This document shows positions 1-9,027 of a stretch of 44,275 nt of DNA, in pieces. Position 1 is the first letter of the stretch, and every line of letters starts with the position of its first letter. Both the position numbers and the translations under genes were made by a program. Source of the DNA: Streptomyces odonnellii (GTDB taxonomy: Bacteria; Actinomycetota; Actinomycetes; Streptomycetales; Streptomycetaceae). The notes beneath the pieces were generated by a model that was not told the origin of the DNA, ran no database searches, and saw only the letters and a program-made list of their open reading frames with translations. The stretch is taken from NCBI RefSeq assembly GCF_000981895.1, contig NZ_LATD01000319.1, positions 1 through 44,275 of the forward strand, read 5' to 3'.

Positions 1-19
1 AGACGTGTATAGGAGACAG
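1..19. other. Tn5/Nextera mosaic-end-like sequence at the window edge
   Basis: The first 19 bases, agacgtgtataggagacag, match the hyperactive Tn5 mosaic end AGATGTGTATAAGAGACAG at 17 of 19 positions (differences at positions 4 and 12). This end is used in transposase-based sequencing libraries. Its position exactly at base 1 suggests residual adapter at a contig end rather than genomic DNA. Bases 20-78 look like ordinary GC-rich DNA and I see no gene in them. Confidence 0.75.
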
Positions 20-78
20 GGGTCAGGCCGGTGCCGGGGGCGGGGCAGGTCGGGTACGGCGCCGGGAGCCGGTCGGCG

Positions 79-1059
79 TCAGCGGTTGTACGCCGGCATC
101 GGGCCGCGCAGCCGCGTGCCGACGTCGTCGCACGCCGCCGCCACCTCGGGCGGCAGCGGGCCCGCCCCGGCGGCGGCGATATTGGCCCGGAGGTGCTCGG
201 TCCGTGAGCCGCCGAGGAGCAGAGCGTCGGTGGAGGGGCGGCCGAGCAGCCAGCGCAGCGCCAGGTCCGTGAGGGGGATGCCCGCCTCGCGCGCGATCCC
301 GGTGAGTTCGGCGACGGCGGCGAACAGCCGCTCGTCCCAGTAGCGCTCCCGGTACATCGCGGCCAGCCGCGAATCGCCGAACCGGCCCGACTCCGGAGTC
401 CGTCCGAACGTGTGGCGGCCGGTGAGGAGGCCGCCGCCGAGCGGGTTGTAGACCATGGTGCGCAGCCCGGTCACGGCCGCGTACTCGGCGTACTCCTCCT
501 CCAGCCGGCGCGCCAGCAGATTGTGGAGCTGCTGGGCGATCACGGGCCGGGGCGCGCCCACCTCCTTGGCGGTGCGCACGAGTTCGGAGATCTGCCAGGC
601 GGCGTGGTTGGAGACACCGAGGGCGAGGATCTTCCCCTCGGCCACGAACTCGGCGACGGCGGACAGGGTTTCGGCCAACGGAGTGGCACGGTCCGGCTGG
701 TGGAGATAGAAGAGGTCGACGCGGTCGGTGCCGAGGCGCTTGAGGCTGCCCTCCAGCGCCGCCCGCATCCCGGCCGCCGACAGCGGGGCGTGCCCGCCCT
801 GGTCGGGATGCGGGATCCCGGCCTTGGTCGCGAGGACGATGCGGTCGCGACGGCCCGGCAGCAGACCGGCGAGAATACGCTCGCTCTCACCGCCCGCGTA
901 ACCGTTCGCCGTGTCGATACCGGTGATGCCCGCGTCCAGCGCCGTGTCCACCATGGCGGCGGCGCCCGCCCGGTCGACGGTGTCGCCGAAGGTCATGGTG
1001 CCGAGGACCAGACGCGACAGCGGGACGGGGACATGCGGCAGGTCGATGCCGGTGGTCAC
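79..1059 (-). CDS. Aldo/keto reductase
   Basis: This 326-residue protein is a cytoplasmic NADPH-dependent carbonyl reductase of the aldo/keto reductase superfamily. The family tetrad is visible: Asp and Tyr in GIDTANGYAGGESE, Lys in LATKAGI and His in FYLHQPD. LALGVSN and the late LLLGGSRTEHL stretch fit the barrel and the cofactor-binding region. I chose the GTG at 1057-1059 because it overlaps the stop of the upstream ATPase gene (GTGA) and gives a normal family length; the open frame upstream only reads antisense through that ATPase. It is the last gene of the transporter operon, so it may reduce an aldehyde or ketone derived from the imported compound. The substrate cannot be told from sequence. 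Confidence 0.9.
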   Translation of the reverse strand: MTTGIDLPHVPVPLSRLVLGTMTFGDTVDRAGAAAMVDTALDAGITGIDTANGYAGGESERILAGLLPGRRDRIVLATKAGIPHPDQGGHAPLSAAGMRAALEGSLKRLGTDRVDLFYLHQPDRATPLAETLSAVAEFVAEGKILALGVSNHAAWQISELVRTAKEVGAPRPVIAQQLHNLLARRLEEEYAEYAAVTGLRTMVYNPLGGGLLTGRHTFGRTPESGRFGDSRLAAMYRERYWDERLFAAVAELTGIAREAGIPLTDLALRWLLGRPSTDALLLGGSRTEHLRANIAAAGAGPLPPEVAAACDDVGTRLRGPMPAYNR

Positions 1060-1964
1060 GAACGAGTGCCTTCCCGTGCGGTGGTGGTGAGCAGGTGCCG
1101 GGGCTTGACGCCCCGGATCGTGGTCGGGTCGAGAGCCGCGCGGCGCAGCGCCCGGGTGTACGGCTCGGCCGGTGAGGCCAGCACGGCGGCGGTCGGCCCG
1201 GTCTCGACGATACGGCCGGCGCGCATCACCACCACCTCGGTGCTGATCTCGCGGACCACTGCGAGGTTGTGGGCGATGACCAGATAGGCGATCCCGGTCT
1301 CGGCCTGGAGCTCGCGCAGCAGATCCAGCACCTGGGCCTGTACGGAGACGTCGAGGGCGGAGGTCGCCTCGTCGCACACCAGCAGGTCGGGGCGGGACGC
1401 CAGGGCGCGGGCGATACCGATCCGCTGGCGCTGCCCTCCGGAGAACTCCGGCGGCCTGCGGTGCAGGGCCGAGGAGGGCAGCCCGACCCGGTCGATCAGC
1501 TCCGCCGCACGCCGGGCGCGGCCGGCCCGGTCCCCGATGCCCGAGAGGCGCAGTGGCTCGGCCACGATCTGCTGGGCGGTGAGATGCGGGTCCAGTGAGC
1601 CGTACGGGTCCTGGAACACCATCTGCACCCGTCGCCGCAACGGGCGCAGCCGGCGCTCGGACAGCGTGGCGATGTCCGTACCGTCGAGGACGATCCGCCC
1701 GGAGACGGGCCTGAGCAGCCGTACGAGGGCCCGCGCGAGGGTCGACTTGCCGCACCCCGACTCCCCGACCACGGCGAGCGAACCCCCGCGCGGGAGCTGG
1801 AAACTGACCCGGTCGACGGCACGGAAGGGACCTTGGGCGGTGGGGTACTCGACGACAAGATCCTCGACGTCGAGGAGCGGTGGCTCGGCCACTGGACCAG
1901 ATGGTGGCCGATCCACCGATCCACCGCGCGGTTCGGCCGACGGACCGCTGAATGGCTCAGTCAT
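1056..1964 (-). CDS. Peptide/opine-type ABC importer, ATP-binding protein (DppF/OppF-like)
   Basis: A 302-residue ATPase of the dipeptide/oligopeptide importer family, working at the inner face of the membrane. Visible motifs are Walker A GESGCGKST, the Q-loop in MVFQDPYGSLDP, signature SGGQRQR, Walker B LLVCDEATSALD and the switch His in VIAHNLA. The C-terminal SPAEPYTRAL stretch is typical of Opp/Dpp ATPases. The ATG overlaps the stop of the preceding ATPase gene (ATGA). The N-terminal 25 residues are low-complexity and rich in Pro, Ser and Gly. They contain a 20-base sequence (1880-1899) that recurs exactly at 35461-35480. It forms a heterodimeric motor with its neighbour and two permeases. 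Confidence 0.93.
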   Translation of the reverse strand: MTEPFSGPSAEPRGGSVDRPPSGPVAEPPLLDVEDLVVEYPTAQGPFRAVDRVSFQLPRGGSLAVVGESGCGKSTLARALVRLLRPVSGRIVLDGTDIATLSERRLRPLRRRVQMVFQDPYGSLDPHLTAQQIVAEPLRLSGIGDRAGRARRAAELIDRVGLPSSALHRRPPEFSGGQRQRIGIARALASRPDLLVCDEATSALDVSVQAQVLDLLRELQAETGIAYLVIAHNLAVVREISTEVVVMRAGRIVETGPTAAVLASPAEPYTRALRRAALDPTTIRGVKPRHLLTTTAREGTRS

Positions 1965-2815
1965 CGGGCCACCGCCCCGGTCAGGCCGTCCTCGTCCCAG
2001 GCGCCCAGGCGCGGGACCGCCGCCAGCAGAGCGCGGGTGTACGGTTCGGCCGGCCGGTCGACAATCGTGCCGGCGGGGCCAGATTCCACGAATCTGCCCT
2101 CCTTCATCACATGAATACGGTCGGAGACGACCCGGGCCACCCCCAGATCGTGGGTGATCATCAGCATCCCGATCCCCTCCACTTCCTGTAGCTCCATCAG
2201 CAGATCGAGGACACCCGCCTGCACCGTCGCGTCCAGAGCGGACGTCGGTTCGTCGGCGATCAGCAGCCGGGGTTCGGCCGCCAGCGCCACGGCGATCAGA
2301 ACGCGTTGCAGCATGCCGCCGGAGAACTGGTGCGGATACGCCTTCCAGCGGGTCTCCGGCCGGGGTACATGGACCTGGGCCAGCAGCTCCGTACCCCTCT
2401 CCCGCGTCTCGGCACGCGACAGCCCCGGATGCCGCAGCCGCAGCGCGTCCCCGAGCTGACGGCCGATGGTGTGCACCGGGCTGAGGGCCGTCATCGGGTC
2501 CTGCGGGATCAGCGACACCGTCCGCCCCCGCAGCGCCCGGGCGGCGCGCGGATCGGCGACGACATCCCGCCCCGCGATCCGTACCGACCCCGACAGCACC
2601 GCGAGCCCCTCCGGCAGCAGCCGCAGCACACCCATCGCGGTGGTCGACTTGCCGGAGCCCGACTCGCCGATGAGGGTCACGGTCTCGCCCTCGCCCACTG
2701 TGAAGCTCACCCCGTCGACGGCGCGGATCACTCCATGCGCGGTGATGAGCTCGATCTGGAGGTTCTCGACATCCAGCAGCGGAACGCCGTCCAGCGGCGA
2801 CACGTCCGTGGCCAT
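1961..2815 (-). CDS. Peptide/opine-type ABC importer, ATP-binding protein (DppD/OppD-like)
   Basis: A 284-residue ATPase partner of the next gene. Motifs are Walker A GESGSGKST, Q-loop SLIPQDPMTALSP, signature FSGGMLQRV, Walker B LLIADEPTSALD and switch His in MITHDLG, followed by the Opp/Dpp-type RPAEPYTRALL tail. It starts 3 bases after the stop of the DppC-like permease gene and ends in an ATGA overlap with the second ATPase gene, so the operon is tightly coupled. Two different ATPases are typical of dipeptide, oligopeptide and nickel importers. The substrate is inferred from context only. Confidence 0.93.
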   Translation of the reverse strand: MATDVSPLDGVPLLDVENLQIELITAHGVIRAVDGVSFTVGEGETVTLIGESGSGKSTTAMGVLRLLPEGLAVLSGSVRIAGRDVVADPRAARALRGRTVSLIPQDPMTALSPVHTIGRQLGDALRLRHPGLSRAETRERGTELLAQVHVPRPETRWKAYPHQFSGGMLQRVLIAVALAAEPRLLIADEPTSALDATVQAGVLDLLMELQEVEGIGMLMITHDLGVARVVSDRIHVMKEGRFVESGPAGTIVDRPAEPYTRALLAAVPRLGAWDEDGLTGAVAR

Positions 2816-2818
2816 GGC

Positions 2819-3802
2819 TCAGACTCCCTTCCCCGCGCGCGCACCGCGCGATGTGCGCGGCGCGCGCACGCCGCGCGGCAGCCGTGCCGTACGGGTGCGG
2901 TCGCGCAGCCCGTCGCCGATCAGATTGACGCCGACCACCAGCAGTGCGATCACCAGCCCGGGCAGGGTCACCAGCCACCACGAGGTGGTGATGTAGTCCT
3001 GGCCGTCGGAGATGATCCGGCCCCAGGTGGCGAACGGCCGCTGCGGGCCCGCCCCGAGGAAGCTCAGCGCGCTCTCCAGCAGCACCGCCTGGGCGAGCAG
3101 CAGCAGAACGACCAGGCTCGCCGGGCGCACCACATTGGGGATCACATGGCGGCCGAGCACCGACCAGCCGCGCAGTCCCAGCACCCGGGCGGCAGCGACA
3201 TAGGGTTTCTCGCGCTCCACCAGGACGAGGGAGCGGGTCAGCCGCGCCACCTCCGGCCACTGGGCCACCGCGATCACACAGGTGATGACGGTCACGGAAG
3301 GCCCGAACAGAGCGACCACGAGCAGCAGCATCATCAGCAGGGGCAGCGCGAGCTGCGCCTCCAGCAGCCGGGAGACGACCGTGTCGGCCCAGCCGCCGAA
3401 GAACCCGGCGGCGGCGCCCGCCGCGATACCGATCACCCCGGAGACCAGCACCGCCAGGATGCCGACGGTCAGGGACACCTGGCCGCCGTGCAGGACCCGG
3501 GAGAGCAGATCGCGGCCGAGCTGGTCCGTACCGAACAGATGCCCGTCGCTGAGCGGCGGCAGCCGGCGCTCCGACAGATCCTGCGCGTCGGCGCCGGGCA
3601 GCGGCAGTACGCGCGCCAGGGCGACCGGCAGTACGACAAGGGCGGTGCAGACGGTCCCGGCCCACAGTTTGAACCGGGCGCCGCGCCGCTGCCGGGTCGC
3701 GGTGGCCCGGGCGAGATCGCGCGCGGTGACCGCGCTCGGCCTGCCGCCGGAGCCGGCGGACGGCGCGCCGGACGAGGCGGCGCTGCGCAGGGCGGTGGTC
3801 AT
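2819..3802 (-). CDS. ABC importer permease (DppC/OppC-like)
   Basis: A 327-residue inner-membrane permease of the binding-protein-dependent family. An N-terminal cytoplasmic segment of about 50 residues precedes the first membrane helix (VCTALVVLPVALA). HLFGTDQLGRDLLSRVLHGG is the hallmark DppC periplasmic segment, and AARVLGLRGWSVLGRHVIPN is the EAA-type loop that contacts the ATPases. The ATG lies 2 bases after the stop of the DppB-like gene. The C-terminal tail is rich in Arg. It pairs with the DppB-like protein to form the channel. Confidence 0.92.
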   Translation of the reverse strand: MTTALRSAASSGAPSAGSGGRPSAVTARDLARATATRQRRGARFKLWAGTVCTALVVLPVALARVLPLPGADAQDLSERRLPPLSDGHLFGTDQLGRDLLSRVLHGGQVSLTVGILAVLVSGVIGIAAGAAAGFFGGWADTVVSRLLEAQLALPLLMMLLLVVALFGPSVTVITCVIAVAQWPEVARLTRSLVLVEREKPYVAAARVLGLRGWSVLGRHVIPNVVRPASLVVLLLLAQAVLLESALSFLGAGPQRPFATWGRIISDGQDYITTSWWLVTLPGLVIALLVVGVNLIGDGLRDRTRTARLPRGVRAPRTSRGARAGKGV

Positions 3803-3804
3803 GA

Positions 3805-4734
3805 TCAGGCCGCCTTTCCGAGGCGTACCCGCGGATCGAGCAGCGGGTAGGCGAGGTCGACGAGAAGCTGGACAAGGATCGCGAGGGTCGCGGTGACCAG
3901 GACAGTGGCCTGGATGAGCGGGTAGTCCCGGGTCTCCAGGGCGCGGACGACGAGCGAGCCGACACCGGGCCAGCCGAAGACGACCTCGACCACCACCACA
4001 CCGTTGAGCAGTGCGGCGAAGCGGGTGCCGATGGCGGTGATCAGCGGCACCCCCGAGTTGCCGAGCGCGTACCGCCAGGTCAGCGCCCGCTCGGAGAAGC
4101 CCCGGGAGCGGGCGACGGTGATGTAGGGGGAGTTGAGGGCCGTGGTCATCTCACGCCGTACCAGCCGTGATATCAGGGCGAGTTGGAGGATGGCGACGGT
4201 CACCGTCGGCAGGACCAGACCGCTCCAGGACGTGAAGCCGGAGGCGGGCAGCACCGGCAGCAGCACGGCGAAGACGGTCAGCAGCATCACCCCGGTCCAG
4301 AAGTCCGGCATGGACTGGCCGGTGATGGTCAGGACATTGGCGCCCAGTTCGCGCTTCGAGTCGGCGCGGCGCGCCATCCACACTCCGAGCGGTACGGCGA
4401 CGACGGCGGTGACGGCGATCGCGGCGACGGCCAGGGTGATGGTGTACGGCATCCGGTCCAGGACCACATCGAGGGCCGGGGCACGGAAGGAGTAGCTGGT
4501 GCCCAGGTTTCCCGTCAGCAGATCGCGCAGGAAGATCCCGTACTGCTGGATCAGTGGCTGATCCAGCCCGAACTCGCCGCGGATCCTGGCGAGATCGGCG
4601 GTGGTGGCGGTGGGGCCCGCGTACGCGGCGGCCGGGTCGCCGGGGGCGAGCCGTACCAGCAGGAAGACCGTGGTCAGGGTGAGAAAGACGGTGAGCAGGC
4701 TCTGGCCGAGCCGGCGGGCGAGATACTTCGGCAC
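3805..4734 (-). CDS. ABC importer permease (DppB/OppB-like)
   Basis: A 309-residue membrane permease. The start MPKYLARRLGQSLLTVFLTLTTVFLLVRLAPGDPA is characteristic of DppB-type subunits. The middle segment YGIFLRDLLTGNLGTSY and the EAA-like loop ITVARSRGFSERALTWRYALGN are also diagnostic. The start codon is GTG (4732-4734), 3 bases after the stop of the binding-protein gene. Six membrane segments can be picked out. It forms the heterodimeric channel with the DppC-like protein. Confidence 0.92.
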   Translation of the reverse strand: MPKYLARRLGQSLLTVFLTLTTVFLLVRLAPGDPAAAYAGPTATTADLARIRGEFGLDQPLIQQYGIFLRDLLTGNLGTSYSFRAPALDVVLDRMPYTITLAVAAIAVTAVVAVPLGVWMARRADSKRELGANVLTITGQSMPDFWTGVMLLTVFAVLLPVLPASGFTSWSGLVLPTVTVAILQLALISRLVRREMTTALNSPYITVARSRGFSERALTWRYALGNSGVPLITAIGTRFAALLNGVVVVEVVFGWPGVGSLVVRALETRDYPLIQATVLVTATLAILVQLLVDLAYPLLDPRVRLGKAA

Positions 4735-4737
4735 GGC

Positions 4738-6360
4738 TCAGCCCTCCAGCCGTACGGCGGACAGGTCGTAGGAGTTGATCGTCAGCAGCGACATGCCACG
4801 CACCCGGTCTCTGCGGGCGAGCAGGGTCTTCGGGGCGAAGGCCCAGAGGCTGGGCCAGGTGTCCCAGATCGCTTGCTGCACGGTGGCCAGCTTTCTGGTG
4901 CGCTCGGCGTCGTCCACCTCGGTGGCCGCGGCGGAGAGCTGCCGTTCGACGCCCGGTACGACATAGCCCATGAAGGCGTCGCGGGTACGTTCCTTCGCGG
5001 CGGTCCCGCCGTACATGCCCTGGAGCGTGGTGAGGGCCTGGCCGGTCGGGCTGCCGTAGCCGTTGCCGATGACGTCCCAGTCACCGGCCCGGCCCTGGCG
5101 CCAGGTGAGGATGTCGCCGCCGGGCTCGAACTGCTGGAGCGAGGCCCGTACCCCGACCGCCTTCAGCATGTCGAGGACGGCCTCCATCACCGAGGTGTCG
5201 GCGGCGAACTCCCCGCTCTCCCAGATGACCTTGACCTTCAGGTCACCGGCACCCAGAGAGGTCAGCAGGGCACGAGCCTTTCCGGGATCGTAGGTGTACG
5301 AGCCGGTCCGCACGGCGCCTTCGAGGGCGAGCGGCACCACACCGCCGGCCTCCTCCGCCGAGCCGTTCAGCACGTCATTGATCAGGGCGTCGCCATCGAT
5401 CGCGTGGGTCAGTGCCTGCCGGACCCGGGGATCGGCGAGCGGATGCCCCTTCGGCTTGCGGAAGTTGTAGAAGAGCTGGCACATACGGACGCCCGAGGTC
5501 ACCTCGACCTCGACCCCGGGCAGACCGGTCAACTGGTCGGCGGAGTCGGGGGTCAGGGTGTCGACGACATCGAGTTCGCCGCTGCGCAGCGCGACCACCC
5601 GGCTGGACTCCTCGGGTACGAACCGCACCCTTACGGTGTCGATCCGCGGGCGCGGCCCCCAGTACCGGGGATTGCGCCCGAGGGTGTACTCACCGGCGCC
5701 GCCGTTCGCCTTCAGCACCTGGTACGGACCGGTGCCGAGCCCGCTCTGCAACTCCTCCGGCTTGTTGGCGGCGGCCGGGGTGATGTGGATGTTGGCCATC
5801 AGCCGGTCCAGCACCGGCACGGGCTTCCTGGTGTGCAGCAGAAAGGTCCTGGCCCCGGTCTTCTCCACGGTGGGCAGCTCGGGGAAGAGACCGAGGAGGA
5901 ACGAACCGTTGACCTGTCCGTACATCCTCAGGGCGGTGGCGACATCCTCGACGGTGACGGGGCTGCCGTCCGAGTAGCGGATGTCCTCGCGCAGCCGTAC
6001 CGCCCAGGCGGTGGGCTCGGCCATCTCGAACCGTTCGGCCAGCACGAGCCGCGGCTTCATGCCGGGGCCGATACGGGTGAGGGCCTGCCGCACCGCACGC
6101 TGCACGGTGACCGCGGCGTCGAACTGGTTGAGCTTGTTGTCGAGGCTCACCAGGGAGCGGTTCAGTCCGAGGGTGAGCGTGCCGGGGCCGGGGGCCCCGG
6201 TGGGTCCCGCGCAGGCGGCCAGCGGGGCGAGCGCCACACCCGCGCCGCCGGCGGCGCCCCAGCGCAGCAGGGTGCGGCGGCTGAGCGGCTCACGCGGCGG
6301 AGCACCGGCCGGCGCGCCGGGAGAAGCGCCGGAGGAAGCGCTCTGAGGGGTAGGGGTCAT
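4738..6360 (-). CDS. Extracellular solute-binding lipoprotein, family 5 (peptide/opine type)
   Basis: A 540-residue binding protein, first gene of the importer operon. The N-terminus has a twin-arginine signal (SRRTLLRWGAAGG) followed by a lipobox ending in LAAC, so it is probably Tat-exported and lipid-anchored. Family 5 features include YSDGSPVTVEDVATAL, GTGPYQV, NPRYWGPRP, VRQALTHAIDGDALI and YDPGKARALL. The ATG at 6358-6360 follows a gagaagg ribosome site; the longer open frame upstream runs into the divergent gene. Family 5 proteins bind peptides, opines, nickel or oligosaccharides. The neighbouring sugar-acid kinase and dehydrogenase suggest a polar non-peptide ligand here, which is inference. 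Confidence 0.92.
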   Translation of the reverse strand: MTPTPQSASSGASPGAPAGAPPREPLSRRTLLRWGAAGGAGVALAPLAACAGPTGAPGPGTLTLGLNRSLVSLDNKLNQFDAAVTVQRAVRQALTRIGPGMKPRLVLAERFEMAEPTAWAVRLREDIRYSDGSPVTVEDVATALRMYGQVNGSFLLGLFPELPTVEKTGARTFLLHTRKPVPVLDRLMANIHITPAAANKPEELQSGLGTGPYQVLKANGGAGEYTLGRNPRYWGPRPRIDTVRVRFVPEESSRVVALRSGELDVVDTLTPDSADQLTGLPGVEVEVTSGVRMCQLFYNFRKPKGHPLADPRVRQALTHAIDGDALINDVLNGSAEEAGGVVPLALEGAVRTGSYTYDPGKARALLTSLGAGDLKVKVIWESGEFAADTSVMEAVLDMLKAVGVRASLQQFEPGGDILTWRQGRAGDWDVIGNGYGSPTGQALTTLQGMYGGTAAKERTRDAFMGYVVPGVERQLSAAATEVDDAERTRKLATVQQAIWDTWPSLWAFAPKTLLARRDRVRGMSLLTINSYDLSAVRLEG

Positions 6361-6474
6361 CGTCGACCTTCTCGGGTTCTGGGAGGCGACCGGCTCAACT
6401 GGGTGTGCCCGGTCCGCCGGAGCGTGTCCGGTCTGTCCGGGACCAACAGGTGTCGCGCCGCACAAGGTGGCACG

Positions 6475-6514
6475 GTTGCGTGTTTCGCGCAAGGGGTCTC
6501 GCGCACTTCGCGCA
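6475..6514. promoter_or_regulatory. Direct repeats of TCGCGCA in the divergent promoter region
   Basis: The 213-base gap between the importer operon and the kinase operon holds three copies of TCGCGCA, starting at 6485, 6499 and 6508; the first and third are TTCGCGCA. The first also lies in a short inverted repeat, TTGCG (6475-6479) with CGCAA (6488-6492). DeoR-family regulators often bind short direct repeats between divergent genes, and a DeoR gene ends this operon, so this is a candidate operator. No convincing -10/-35 pair is visible. Confidence 0.4.
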
Positions 6515-6573
6515 GCGTGTGTCATCATCAGGCACCGAGGCAGCCCGCCCCGGGCCGCCCGGAGGAGGTATCC

Positions 6574-7896
6574 GTGTCCCTCACGCCCAGCGGAGACCGA
6601 ACGCCCCGCCAGGTGCTGGCTCTCGCGGACGATCTGTCCGGCGCGGCCGAAACGGCGGCGGCGCTGCGCCTGCCCGCCAGGATCGTTCTGGGCCCCGCGG
6701 CCCCGCGGTCCCCCGGTGCCGGCCGGGCCCTGGTCGTCGACCTCGACACCCGGCAGCGGGACGCGGACCAGGCCGCCAGGATCGTCCGCGAGGCGGTACG
6801 GGGCGCGGGGCCCGGCACCGTACTGCTCAAGAAGACGGACTCCCTGCTGCGGGGCAATCTCGCCGCCGAGACCACCGCCTACGCGGACGGAGCCGCCGGA
6901 CTTGTGATCGCCCCGGCGCTCCCCGCGGCCGGGCGCACCGTCCACGACGGCATCGTCCACCTGCGCGGACAGCCGCTCCACGACACCGACGCCTGGCGCG
7001 CGGAGACCCGGCCCGCACCGCGCTCGGTGGCCGCCGCGCTCGACGGCACACCGACAGCCGTCGTACCGCTCACCGCCGTACGCGCACCCCTCCCGGAGCT
7101 GACCGGGCGGCTGCGCGCGCTCGTGGAGGCCGGGCTCACCCCCGTGTGCGACACCGAGTCGGACGGCGACCTCGACGCGATCGCGGCCGCCGCGCTCGCA
7201 CTGGGTCCCGGGGTGCGGCTCATGGGGACCGGCGGGCTCGCCGCCGCCCTCGGCCGGCTGAGTCCGGGAACCGACGGGCCGTCACCCGCCCCCGCGCCCG
7301 GCGGCGCGCTCCCGCTGCTCGTCGTCGTGGGCACGGCCGAACCCGGAGCCGTTGCGCAGATCGCGCAACTCACCGCCGCCGGGGCCCGGCATGTCGCCCT
7401 GTCCGCCGAACTCCTTGCCGGGGCCGCCGAACCCGTCCCGCTCACCACCGGCCCGGACGACGCCATCACCGTGGTGAGCGTCGAGGGCTCCCGGGGCATA
7501 CGGCCCGGCTCGGCCCGCCGGGTGGTCGCCGGACTCGCCCGGACCGTCGCCGCCGTGCCGTACCCCGCCGATCTCGTCCTCACCGGGGGCGAGACCGCGC
7601 GCCGTGTCCTGGACGCGCTCGGTGTCACCGAACTCCTGCCCGTGGGAGAGGTCCACCACGGAGCGGTGCACAGCCGCACCGCCGACGGCCGGTCGGTGGT
7701 CACCCGCCCGGGCAGCTACGGCGATTCCGGCTCGCTGCTGCGGATCGCCCGGGCCCTCAGGCCGTACCAGCCCCTCGTACCACCGCACGTACCCGCCGCC
7801 GGTCCTCCGGCTCAAGTCCCCGCTCCGCGCGCGGAGTTCACCGCGCCGTACCCCCCACCGCCCGAATCACCCGTACCGCAAGGAGAAGCCCTGTGA
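6574..7896 (+). CDS. Four-carbon acid sugar kinase (DUF1537 family)
   Basis: A 440-residue cytoplasmic kinase of the DUF1537/OtnK-DtnK family, which phosphorylates four-carbon sugar acids such as D-erythronate, L-threonate or D-threonate. Diagnostic segments are ALADDLSGAAETAA near the N-terminus, LLKKTDSLLRGN, IAPALPAAGRTVHDGIV and, in the nucleotide-binding half, LVLTGGETARRVLDALGV and VVTRPGSYGDSGSL. The GTG start at 6574 has an excellent ribosome site (ggaggaggt, 6561-6569). The last 40 or so residues form a Pro/Ala-rich tail beyond the family core. The stop overlaps the start of the PdxA2 gene (GTGA), the classical pairing in which the kinase product is oxidised by the PdxA2 enzyme. The exact sugar acid is unknown. 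Confidence 0.9.
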   Translation: MSLTPSGDRTPRQVLALADDLSGAAETAAALRLPARIVLGPAAPRSPGAGRALVVDLDTRQRDADQAARIVREAVRGAGPGTVLLKKTDSLLRGNLAAETTAYADGAAGLVIAPALPAAGRTVHDGIVHLRGQPLHDTDAWRAETRPAPRSVAAALDGTPTAVVPLTAVRAPLPELTGRLRALVEAGLTPVCDTESDGDLDAIAAAALALGPGVRLMGTGGLAAALGRLSPGTDGPSPAPAPGGALPLLVVVGTAEPGAVAQIAQLTAAGARHVALSAELLAGAAEPVPLTTGPDDAITVVSVEGSRGIRPGSARRVVAGLARTVAAVPYPADLVLTGGETARRVLDALGVTELLPVGEVHHGAVHSRTADGRSVVTRPGSYGDSGSLLRIARALRPYQPLVPPHVPAAGPPAQVPAPRAEFTAPYPPPPESPVPQGEAL

Positions 7897-8942
7897 ACGC
7901 AGCAGCCCCGACCGCCCCCGCGGAGCAGACCGACACCGCGGGCCGGCCGCTCCCGATCATCGCGGTCACCATGGGCGACGGCGCCGGCATCGGCCCCGAG
8001 GTGATCGTCCCTGCGCTGCTCCACGCCGACACCCTGCGCCGCTGCCGCCCCGTCGTCATCGGCGACGCGGAGCGGCTGCGCCGGGCCGCCGCCATCGTCG
8101 GTGCCGACTGCGAGATCGTGTCCGTCGGGAGCCCGGCGGAGGCGGTGCCGGGACCCGGCCGTATCCATGTCGTCGACCTCGGGCTGCTCCCCGCCGATCT
8201 GCCCTGGGGCAAGCTGTCCGCCGTCGCGGGCGACGCCGCGTACCAGTACGTACGGGTCGCCGCCGAACTCGCCATGAACGGCGAGGTACAGGGCATCTGC
8301 ACCGCCCCCCTCAACAAGGAGGCCCTGCACGCGGGCGGCCATCTCTACCCGGGGCACACCGAACTCCTGGCCGATCTCACCGGAGTCGAGGAGGTGTCGA
8401 TGATGCTGTCGACACCCCGGGTGAAGGTCATCCATGTCACCACCCACATCGGACTGATCGACGCCGTCAACCGGATAGAACCCGGTCTGGTGGAACGGAC
8501 CGTGCGCCGCGGCCATGAGGCGATGGTCCGTGCCGGTGTCGAGCACCCGGTCATCGGGGTCTGCGGGATCAACCCGCACGCGGGCGAGAACGGTCTGTTC
8601 GGCTACGGCGAGGAGGAGGAGAAGATCGTCCCCGCGCTGGAGATCCTGCGCGCCGACGGCATCGACGCGGTGGGACCGCTCCCGGCCGACACCGCCTTCT
8701 TCCTCGCCTCACGCGGCGACTACGACCTGATCGTCGCCATGTACCACGACCAGGGCCACGGCCCCGTCAAGGTCATGGGCATCGAGGCGGGGGTCAATCT
8801 CACCGTCGGTCTGCCGGTCATCCGCACCTCCGTCGACCACGGCACGGCCTTCGACATCGCGGGTACGGGCAGGGCCGAGGCCGGTAGCATGGTCGAAGCC
8901 CTGCGCCAGGCCGCCGAGATGTCGGCCGCCCCGGCCCGTTGA
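7893..8942 (+). CDS. pdxA2: 4-phospho-threonate/erythronate dehydrogenase, PdxA2 family
   Basis: A 349-residue NAD-dependent, metal-dependent dehydrogenase of the PdxA family. PdxA2 members oxidise and decarboxylate 4-phosphorylated four-carbon acids to dihydroxyacetone phosphate. Motifs include ITV-like AVTMGDGAGIGPEV at the N-terminus, TAPLNKEAL, the metal-binding His in PGHTELLADL, GINPHAGENGLFG, MYHDQGHGPVK and RTSVDHGTAFDIAGTG. It is coupled to the DUF1537 kinase by a GTGA overlap with an aaggag ribosome site. That pairing favours PdxA2 over the vitamin B6 enzyme PdxA, although sequence alone does not exclude PdxA. Confidence 0.9.
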   Translation: MNAAAPTAPAEQTDTAGRPLPIIAVTMGDGAGIGPEVIVPALLHADTLRRCRPVVIGDAERLRRAAAIVGADCEIVSVGSPAEAVPGPGRIHVVDLGLLPADLPWGKLSAVAGDAAYQYVRVAAELAMNGEVQGICTAPLNKEALHAGGHLYPGHTELLADLTGVEEVSMMLSTPRVKVIHVTTHIGLIDAVNRIEPGLVERTVRRGHEAMVRAGVEHPVIGVCGINPHAGENGLFGYGEEEEKIVPALEILRADGIDAVGPLPADTAFFLASRGDYDLIVAMYHDQGHGPVKVMGIEAGVNLTVGLPVIRTSVDHGTAFDIAGTGRAEAGSMVEALRQAAEMSAAPAR

Positions 8943-9027
8943 CCGCCGGCCCGCCGACCCCCGGCCCCTTGCCCACCGGCACCGGCCCGTCGGCCCCGGT
9001 TCGCCCGTACCAGAGGACAGAAGACTG

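Noticed and set aside
2306..3850. A 514-codon plus-strand open frame antisense to the importer ATPase and permease genes
   Set aside because: It mirrors well-supported genes on the other strand, and its composition is rich in Arg, Gln, His and Gly, as expected for an antisense shadow in high-GC DNA.
4183..6573. The long upstream extension of the plus-strand frame containing the DUF1537 kinase
   Set aside because: It runs antisense through the permease and binding-protein genes. The kinase has a clear ribosome site and start at 6574.
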